DNA from: BTQM01 sp036985875
GTDB lineage: Bacteria; Patescibacteriota; Minisyncoccia; Phycocordibacterales; UBA1539
Assembly (NCBI GenBank): GCA_036985875.1
Contig: BTQM01000036.1
Span: 1 to 6,595 of the forward strand
Length of the DNA stretch: 6,595 nucleotides
Direction of reading: 5' to 3'
Both the position numbers and the translations under genes were made by a program. A model generated the notes under the pieces. The model ran no database searches. It saw only the letters and a program-made list of their open reading frames with translations, and was not told where the DNA came from. Positions within the stretch are counted from its first letter, which is position 1. Each line of letters opens with the position of its first letter. Below, piece after piece: positions 1 through 4,408 of the stretch.

Positions 1-654
1 CAAAGAGCGCACGCCCCTTCCCCAACCCAACTCCTGCTTATCACGGTCCAGTGCTTTCGCTGTTCTCCCTGCAAGTTCGTTTTGTGTCATGATGTAGAGT
101 CCGAACGGATTGTTTTGCGGCTGAAATGCCATTCGTCTGTATGCGGACCATCCGCCTCTACTGAAGTCGTTGTAGAATTCTTGCGTTGTTACCCCTGTGT
201 CGCTAAATGTGCAGGATATTTGCGCCCTGAACTTGAATTTATTCCACGCAGAGTTTTGATAATAAGGGAACTGAGGGAAGCAGGTGTTGGAAAGTTGTAT
301 GTCAACACCCAACTCGTCGGAGACTTTGTTGGTGAGATCGGTAAGTTCTTTCTGTAGGTCGCGCACAATACTGTTGACGCTTTTTAGTATCTTGTTGGCA
401 AGGTTGGTAACGACCACATTGATCGCCGCCTGCGCCGCGCTGTACGCTACAAGGTCCCTTATGTATTCTTTGGTCCAGAGCCCCGTGTTCATTCTAACGT
501 TTAAACTTGCCGTTACGTTGAGCTTAATGTCATTGACCGGTACGAATACTCCCTGTGCCTGCGCTTTCTGAGGGATGAGCGCGAAAGATGATAGCGATAG
601 GGAAAGCAGGACAAAAAGAGAGATCATAAATACACTGCGTTTTTTTACTCTCAT
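1..654 (-). CDS. Exported hypothetical protein, partial (C-terminus beyond left edge)
   Basis: The frame is open without a stop for 218 codons from the ATG at 654-652 to the window edge, so the C-terminus is missing. Residues 1-33 look like a signal peptide: a basic start (MRVKKR), a hydrophobic stretch at about 8-26 (FMISLFVLLS and following), and a likely cleavage after AQA at 33. The mature part begins QGVFVPVND. It then has an amphipathic helical stretch at about 60-115 (coiled-coil-like, LTDLTNKVSDEL), two cysteines (C125, C148) that could form a disulphide, and an aromatic/Asn-rich segment GGWSAYRRMAFQPQNNPFG at about 167-185. It starts 45 bp after the preceding gene and is probably co-transcribed with it. 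I do not recognise a named family. The pattern resembles exported proteins near type IV secretion or pilus-like clusters of Parcubacteria, but that is memory-based inference. No Shine-Dalgarno is visible; a TATATT hexamer lies 10 bp before the ATG. Confidence 0.8.
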   Translation of the reverse strand, partial: MRVKKRSVFMISLFVLLSLSLSSFALIPQKAQAQGVFVPVNDIKLNVTASLNVRMNTGLWTKEYIRDLVAYSAAQAAINVVVTNLANKILKSVNSIVRDLQKELTDLTNKVSDELGVDIQLSNTCFPQFPYYQNSAWNKFKFRAQISCTFSDTGVTTQEFYNDFSRGGWSAYRRMAFQPQNNPFGLYIMTQNELAGRTAKALDRDKQELGWGRGVRSL

Positions 655-699
655 AGTGTTTGAAAATATACGTATCGCCTTTTTGCGCTTACACTGTTT

Positions 700-1674
700 T
701 TACTCTTTTGGTCCATAAAGAAATGCGCTTAATTCATTTGTTATGATTATCATACTCTCAATATATTCCTGATATCGCGTGATGCCTATAAGGCCCAAGA
801 GAGGGTCTTTCAGGACGCCTTGCATCTGCTCAATTGAGCTTGTGACAGCATCATACATGTTCACCATGTCCAGATGTGTTTGCGCGATCTCGGAAGGAAC
901 CTCAAGTGTCAAGAGCTCACCCGTGATGGCGCGGTACGCGCTCTCTATTGCACCGAGTTTCTCAAGCTCCACCTCGTCGTTTTCCGAGAGTGCCCGCTCC
1001 ACCACCTCAATGGGATTGTCTGGATAGCCGTCTATGTATGAGAGAGAGATGCTCTCCATCTCGCTCTTGTACGCTTCAAATGCCTCCTCATTTTCCTTCG
1101 GGGCGATGGATATGTCGCTCAAGCGATAGGGAGGTCGGGTGTCCAGCTTTTCATTTGACAGGATATCTTTCACGAACAGGCTCTCTAGAGCTCTTCTTGA
1201 TTCTTCATCAAGCTCTCCTGTCTGCTGAAGGACGGTATAAGCTAAGTTAGAGGTTTCTGCAAGAATGCCCGTAAGTGTCCCCGACAGTACCTCTTCGCTG
1301 TTTTCCGGCGTCCTCTCTACGGACTCTTTTGGGCGAACGGATTCCAGCTCATCGTTTGGCGCCGCCTTTGCCGGGTTTCTTCCCGCTCGCACCTCTTCAC
1401 CGTCCGGTGTGGAGTCTCCGTCCGAGTCGGGGTTTTGCGGATCTGTGCCCCAGAGTGATTCTTCCCAGTCTAGAAGTCCGTCTTTGTCGGAATCTATGGC
1501 AACGATACTGCTCAGCACCTCCTTTGTTTTTTCGCCATCGTATTCCCTTTCAAAAACCAATTTATTGCCCACAGAGGTTTTCTCTTCCAGCAAAAAGATG
1601 CCTACTCCCACGATCACAACCAGAAGAGACAAAGAAAATAAAAAAACCAGTTTTTTATGTGGAAAATATTTCAA
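700..1674 (-). CDS. Membrane-anchored protein with calcium-loop (thrombospondin type 3-like) repeats
   Basis: 324 residues if translation starts at the TTG at 1674. A single hydrophobic segment at about 9-29 (LVFLFSLSLLVVIVGVGIFL) gives a signal anchor with the rest outside the membrane. Residues 61-95 contain two aspartate-rich loops, DSDKDGLLDWEE and DPQNPDSDGDSTPDGEE, spaced like EF-hand/thrombospondin type 3 calcium-binding repeats. These are common in exported bacterial proteins and probably bind Ca2+. A low-complexity acidic linker (about 105-130) leads to a helical C-terminal region (about 135-324) of unknown function. No catalytic motif is visible. It heads a minus-strand pair with the exported protein 45 bp downstream, so both may serve the same envelope structure. 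The start is uncertain: the frame is open further upstream to a TAA at 1728-1726 but has no ATG or GTG there. Function unknown; an adhesion or secretion-apparatus accessory role is only inference. Confidence 0.85.
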   Translation of the reverse strand: MKYFPHKKLVFLFSLSLLVVIVGVGIFLLEEKTSVGNKLVFEREYDGEKTKEVLSSIVAIDSDKDGLLDWEESLWGTDPQNPDSDGDSTPDGEEVRAGRNPAKAAPNDELESVRPKESVERTPENSEEVLSGTLTGILAETSNLAYTVLQQTGELDEESRRALESLFVKDILSNEKLDTRPPYRLSDISIAPKENEEAFEAYKSEMESISLSYIDGYPDNPIEVVERALSENDEVELEKLGAIESAYRAITGELLTLEVPSEIAQTHLDMVNMYDAVTSSIEQMQGVLKDPLLGLIGITRYQEYIESMIIITNELSAFLYGPKE

Positions 1675-1686
1675 GTTTTCTTTAAA

Positions 1687-1714
1687 CTTCTCTGTTCTTG
1701 CGTATTCAGAGAAG
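1687..1714 (-). promoter_or_regulatory. Leader hairpin just before the TTG start of the calcium-loop gene
   Basis: The minus strand reads CTTCTCTG, a 12-nt loop, then CAGAGAAG: a perfect 8-bp stem ending 12 nt before the TTG start at 1674. A second short inverted repeat (AAGTTT ... AAACTT, 1673-1689) overlaps the start codon and shares three bases with this stem, so the two cannot form together. The geometry would allow control of initiation. The hairpin could also lie inside coding sequence if translation starts upstream. Confidence 0.4.
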
Positions 1715-1724
1715 TCCCCATTAA

Positions 1725-1730
1725 ATTATA
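1725..1730 (-). promoter_or_regulatory. Consensus -10 hexamer for the minus-strand pair
   Basis: The minus strand reads TATAAT here, a perfect sigma-70 -10 match. A start of transcription near 1718 would give a leader of about 44 nt before the TTG at 1674, containing the 1687-1714 hairpin. No good -35 is seen at 16-18 bp. A second -10-like TATACT lies at 1749-1754. This is prediction from motif only. Confidence 0.4.
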
Positions 1731-1770
1731 TCAAACCCAAGCCATTTTAGTATAACATATAGGATTTTTC

Positions 1771-1779
1771 TGTGGATAA
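1771..1779 (-). promoter_or_regulatory. Single perfect DnaA-box 9-mer
   Basis: The minus strand reads TTATCCACA, the strict consensus DnaA box, in the divergent intergenic region. I found only this one in the window, so it does not mark an origin. It could be a DnaA-responsive regulatory site for either divergent gene or a chance match; one such 9-mer is expected in roughly one of twenty windows of this length. Confidence 0.35.
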
Positions 1780-1792
1780 GGACACAGCACGT

Positions 1793-1874
1793 AATTTACA
1801 ACTTATAACTTACGGCGCAGAGCATGAAATTTATAAGTTATATGTTACAGGTTGTGGGTTACAAGTTATGGGTT
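1793..1874. repeat. Degenerate 7-bp repeats in two opposed blocks
   Basis: Plus-strand 1833-1874 divides exactly into six heptamers: ATAAGTT, ATATGTT, ACAGGTT, GTGGGTT, ACAAGTT, ATGGGTT. All end in GTT. Plus-strand 1793-1813 holds three in the other orientation: AATTTAC, AACTTAT, AACTTAC (reverse complements GTAAATT, ATAAGTT, GTAAGTT). A further AACATAT sits at 1754-1760. The blocks are separated by 19 bp and can pair through a perfect 9-bp stem (1800-1808 with 1831-1839). The array runs directly into the TATAAT of the plus-strand promoter, which suggests a regulatory site or a slippage-derived promoter spacer. Confidence 0.65.
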
Positions 1875-1879
1875 ATAAT
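1852..1879 (+). promoter_or_regulatory. Promoter of the peptidoglycan-binding/TIG gene, probably leaderless
   Basis: TATAAT at 1874-1879 is a perfect -10. A weak -35, TTGTGG at 1852-1857, lies 16 bp upstream inside the heptamer array. Transcription would start around 1886-1887, only about four bases before the ATG at 1891, so the mRNA would be leaderless or nearly so. This fits the lack of a Shine-Dalgarno sequence. Confidence 0.6.
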
Positions 1880-1890
1880 ACGCGCATACT

Positions 1891-3069
1891 ATGAAAGATT
1901 TTCCGGTGAAATATGCCTTTGCAATGCTTCGTGGCGCCATTGCGGGAATTGCTGTTACTGCTATTCTTTTCTGGCTTGCTGTTTCTTTTCCTCTCCCTAA
2001 CATCCCGGCTCTCTATGCCCAAACCGCCGGAGATATGATGGCGCAGATCATTACATTGCGTGCCCAGATATCCCTTTTGCAGGAGGAGCTCGCTGTGCTT
2101 TCAAGCGAAGCGTCCAAAAGCGCCCCCCTTTTTGCGAGAAACTTGGGAGCGGGAGAGCGCGGTGAGGATGTGAGAGAGCTGCAGATTTTTCTCAACTCTT
2201 CTTCTGAGACGCGCCTCGCGACGTACGGTCCTGGTTCTCCCGGTAGCGAAACGCCTTATTTCGGGCGTTTGACTGCGTCGGCAGTTGAGAGATTTCAGGA
2301 ACTCTTTGCGCCCGAGATACTCGCTCCTTCGGGATTATCTCTGGGAACCGGCTATGTCGGTCCTTCCACAAGAGCGAAATTGAATGCGCTCTATGCCGAA
2401 AGAGCGGATAGCACGGAAGCAGTTCGTGCCGACCCCGCTTCTTTGGAGAGTGGTCTCGCCGGAGCGCTTACCGAAGAAGAAGTGACATTCATGCGCTATT
2501 CTCTTCCAGTGTCTGACGGCTTGTTAGTTACGTTTCCTTCTGCGTATTTTGGCCCTGTCGGCATGGAAGTGGCGCTCTACGGCGCGGGATTTTCTTCTGT
2601 CGGCAACGATATCCACTTCGGTTCCTCGTATGTTCTCCGGGGTGTGCGGACTAGTGATCCCTCCATCCTTTCTTTTGTTGTGCCGCGGGATTTTCCCCTT
2701 GGGTATTATGAAATATGGGTAACCAATGAAAATGGGAAGAGCAATGACGGCGCATTTTTTGTGATTACGGATCCGTCCACATCAGCTCCCGAGATTGTCC
2801 GCATTTCGCCCGTGGCGGTATCTGTTGGAAAACAGGTTACCTTGTATGGGTCTGGGTTTACCAGAGTGGGCAACATGGTGCGCACAAGCTACGCGATCAT
2901 TGAGAATGTTCCTTCTCCGGATGGGAAAACGCTTGTATTCGAAGTAACCCCGCCGTTCTTGGCAGACCTTCCCGAGGCGGCGCGCGGGCAGGTGCAATTG
3001 GAACTATGGGTGTACATCGTGAACGCGAATGGAGTGAGTGGTACCGGGCGTTTCATGGTAGCATACTAA
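1891..3069 (+). CDS. Exported protein with peptidoglycan-binding domain and two IPT/TIG domains
   Basis: 392 residues starting at ATG 1891. Residues 14-33 are a hydrophobic signal segment (GAIAGIAVTAILFWLAVSF) with possible cleavage after LYA at 43. Residues 46-75 form a short coiled coil. Residues 85-168 match the PG_binding_1 fold: GERGEDVRELQIFLN, then TPYFGRLTASAVERFQ, then GYVGPSTRAKLNAL, the usual helix pattern with FG and GP turns. Two immunoglobulin-like IPT/TIG domains follow at about 213-293 and 300-392, each with the diagnostic GxGF turn (LYGAGFSSVGN, LYGSGFTRVGN) and ending in a beta strand; the protein stops right after the second. No hydrolase motif is present, so this is a wall-anchored structural or adhesion protein rather than an enzyme. 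It leads a two-gene unit with the small secreted protein 10 bp downstream. The domain calls are firm; the biological role is inferred. Confidence 0.92.
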   Translation: MKDFPVKYAFAMLRGAIAGIAVTAILFWLAVSFPLPNIPALYAQTAGDMMAQIITLRAQISLLQEELAVLSSEASKSAPLFARNLGAGERGEDVRELQIFLNSSSETRLATYGPGSPGSETPYFGRLTASAVERFQELFAPEILAPSGLSLGTGYVGPSTRAKLNALYAERADSTEAVRADPASLESGLAGALTEEEVTFMRYSLPVSDGLLVTFPSAYFGPVGMEVALYGAGFSSVGNDIHFGSSYVLRGVRTSDPSILSFVVPRDFPLGYYEIWVTNENGKSNDGAFFVITDPSTSAPEIVRISPVAVSVGKQVTLYGSGFTRVGNMVRTSYAIIENVPSPDGKTLVFEVTPPFLADLPEAARGQVQLELWVYIVNANGVSGTGRFMVAY

Positions 3070-3079
3070 GTATGTGCGT

Positions 3080-3445
3080 ATGATGCATATCAAGAGAAAA
3101 TTATTTGTGATCTCCATCATTTCTATACTGGTACTTGTTATTTCGTTTACGATATTTCCGGCAGGCGAATCGCAAGCGATCATTCCATTTGGCGGACAGA
3201 TCAAAAGCGTATTCTATTGTACCTGTAGCAATAATATATTACTTACCATTGGTCCTCCCAATGGCGGCAGTCTTATATATCAACCTGGCGGCACAAGGCT
3301 GTATGCGTATGGACAAGTGTTCAGGCCGGGACCGTGGACGCTTGGTAACTATTCGCCCGGTGGAGCATGCCTTGTGTATGTCGGGGTTGGGTGTGCCGCC
3401 ATTGGTTCGCAAGGTACCATCAAGAGTACCGGCACATCGCTGTAA
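3080..3445 (+). CDS. Small secreted four-cysteine protein
   Basis: About 121 residues from the ATG at 3080. A GTG at 3074 and a second ATG at 3083 are in-frame alternatives; none has a Shine-Dalgarno sequence. The N-terminus is basic (HIKRK) with a hydrophobic core (LFVISIISILVLVISFTIF) and probable cleavage after ESQA, leaving a mature protein of roughly 85-90 residues. Four cysteines lie in two pairs: CTC shortly after the cleavage site and a C-x7-C pair in GGACLVYVGVGC. Between them is a Gly/Pro/Tyr-rich stretch (IGPPNGGSLIYQPGGTRLYAYG), typical of a compact beta-rich extracellular domain. I believe the CTCSxNILLTIGPP ... YQPG ... LGNYSPGG pattern recurs in Parcubacterial exported proteins, but no function is known to me. 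The gene lies 10 bp after the TIG-domain gene and is likely co-transcribed, so both may be exported to the same surface structure. Confidence 0.8.
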   Translation: MMHIKRKLFVISIISILVLVISFTIFPAGESQAIIPFGGQIKSVFYCTCSNNILLTIGPPNGGSLIYQPGGTRLYAYGQVFRPGPWTLGNYSPGGACLVYVGVGCAAIGSQGTIKSTGTSL

Positions 3446-3518
3446 ATTATCCCACACTCTCCGAGGATCCTCCGCCGTTGCGAAAGATGGCGGGCGAAGC
3501 GTCTTCACCATAGCGTAC

Positions 3519-3551
3519 AAAAATGTTAAGAGCCGAGCTCTTAACATTTTT
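3519..3551. terminator. Bidirectional intrinsic terminator between convergent genes
   Basis: A perfect 15-bp stem (AAAAATGTTAAGAGC with its reverse complement) closes a 3-nt loop, CGA on plus and TCG on minus. Both strands end in a run of five T, so it can stop transcription from the plus-strand secreted-protein pair and from rsmA. The rsmA stop codon (3552-3550) overlaps the edge of the stem. Its loop and core resemble the palindrome inside the helicase gene. Confidence 0.85.
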
Positions 3552-4356
3552 ATGTATTAAGGTGAGAGTTTGGAGAGAGGGGGAGGCGGCGGGTAAGACA
3601 CATCCAGTTTTCCACGGATAATTTTTCTGCCCTTATGCCAGATGGGATGCCACAGTGGGCAAGTGCATCCTCAACGGCTTTTTTCTCGCTTACCACGCTC
3701 AAGTTGTTCAGGAGCGTTTTTCTTTTGTGCGAAAATCCCAGCTTCACAATACGCAACATTGGCAAGGCCTGGCCTTGCCAATGTTTTGAGATATTTTCTA
3801 TGGAGAGAATTGCGGAATCCACCTTTGGTTTCGGGGAAAAACAGCGCGCGGGAACACTTTTTTTGTATTTTGGTTCCCCGTACACTTTCACGCTCATGGA
3901 AAGGATGCTTTCTTTGCCGTCTTTCGCCACGATCCTCTCCGCGACTTCTTTTTGCAGCAGGAGCACCATACGCTCCGGTGGAGTGTTGCTCTCCAGAAAA
4001 TGCCGCAGTAGAGCCCCGGTGATGTAGTAGGGGATGTTGGCTACTACAGAATAGCTTCCCGCTCTGAGCTTGTGGCTTTCGGGACTGAAATCTAAAATAT
4101 CACCATGCACCAGCGTGAGCTTTCCATCGGCGATCTCGTTTGCGAATTTTTCACGCAAGGGCGCGATAAGGCGGTCATCTTTCTCCACCGCAATTACCTT
4201 CCCCGCGTTCTCCAGCAGTGTTTCCGTGAGTACTCCCTTTCCCGGTCCCACCTCAAGCACAGTATCACTTGGAGAGAGTTGAGCCGCTTTTATAATTGAT
4301 GACACTACCGCTTTTGATGTAAGAAAATGCTGTCCCAATGTTTTTTTCGGTCTCAT
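3550..4356 (-). CDS. rsmA: 16S rRNA (adenine(1518)-N6/adenine(1519)-N6)-dimethyltransferase
   Basis: RsmA/KsgA uses S-adenosylmethionine to dimethylate two adjacent adenines in the 3' terminal hairpin of 16S rRNA during small-subunit maturation. The product is 268 residues from the ATG at 4356, the normal family length (about 260-280). Visible motifs: RPKKTLGQHFL at 2-12 (SAM-binding N-terminus); EVGPGKGVLT at 35-44 (motif I); VEKDD at 57-61 (acidic ribose contact); GDIL at 85-88; NIPYY at 107-111 (catalytic motif IV, N-x-PY); CFSPKPKVDSA at 172-182; GFSHKRKTLLNNL at 207-219 in the rRNA-binding C-terminal part. An in-frame GTG at 4365 is an alternative start; ATG gives the typical MRPKKxLGQHFL beginning. 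Residues 191-201 are encoded by a perfect 31-bp palindrome. It lies downstream of the helicase gene on the same strand, separated by a long palindrome, so co-transcription is uncertain. Confidence 0.97.
   Translation of the reverse strand: MRPKKTLGQHFLTSKAVVSSIIKAAQLSPSDTVLEVGPGKGVLTETLLENAGKVIAVEKDDRLIAPLREKFANEIADGKLTLVHGDILDFSPESHKLRAGSYSVVANIPYYITGALLRHFLESNTPPERMVLLLQKEVAERIVAKDGKESILSMSVKVYGEPKYKKSVPARCFSPKPKVDSAILSIENISKHWQGQALPMLRIVKLGFSHKRKTLLNNLSVVSEKKAVEDALAHCGIPSGIRAEKLSVENWMCLTRRLPLSPNSHLNT
3755..3785. repeat. Perfect 31-bp palindrome inside rsmA
   Basis: Two 15-base arms (AACATTGGCAAGGCC and its exact reverse complement) flank a single central T; as a hairpin this is a 14-bp stem with a 3-nt loop. 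It encodes KHWQGQALPML in the linker between the catalytic domain and the C-terminal rRNA-binding part, a position where the family varies. The gene stays in frame and the linker is of ordinary length, so the palindrome may have replaced rather than extended the original sequence. Confidence 0.85.
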
Positions 4357-4368
4357 ATTATTCACTAC

Positions 4369-4408
4369 AATTACAAAATAGTACAGTTAACTGTACTATT
4401 TTGTAATT
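4369..4408. repeat. Perfect 40-bp palindrome between uvrD and rsmA
   Basis: Two exact 20-base arms meet at the centre GTTAAC with no spacer; a realistic RNA hairpin would have 18 bp and a TTAA loop. It fills almost the whole spacer: its right end is the first base of the uvrD stop codon (TAA, 4410-4408) and its left end is 12 bp from the rsmA ATG. No T-run follows it on the minus strand beyond its own AT-rich arm, so it is a possible but atypical terminator or processing site. The outer arm supplies a -10-like TGTAAT (4375-4370) 13 bp before the rsmA ATG. Confidence 0.9.

Noticed and set aside
82..571. Two open frames on the plus strand of 91 and 95 codons
   Set aside because: They overlap the continuous minus-strand frame 1-654, which has a clear signal peptide and uninterrupted coding character.
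1265..1750. Open frames on the plus strand rich in Ser and Pro
   Set aside because: They mirror the Asp/Glu-rich calcium-loop gene on the minus strand and carry no signal of their own.
1771..1779. Replication origin
   Set aside because: Only one DnaA box was found, with no box cluster and no dnaA or dnaN gene in the window.
1793..1874. CRISPR-like array
   Set aside because: The units are only 7 bp, contiguous and degenerate, with no spacers and no cas genes nearby.
3446..3518. Possible extra gene or hairpins in the convergent spacer (GAGGATCCTC; GGCGAAG/CTTCACC)
   Set aside because: No start with a plausible frame is present, and the inverted repeats are short or mismatched compared with the adjacent 15-bp terminator stem.
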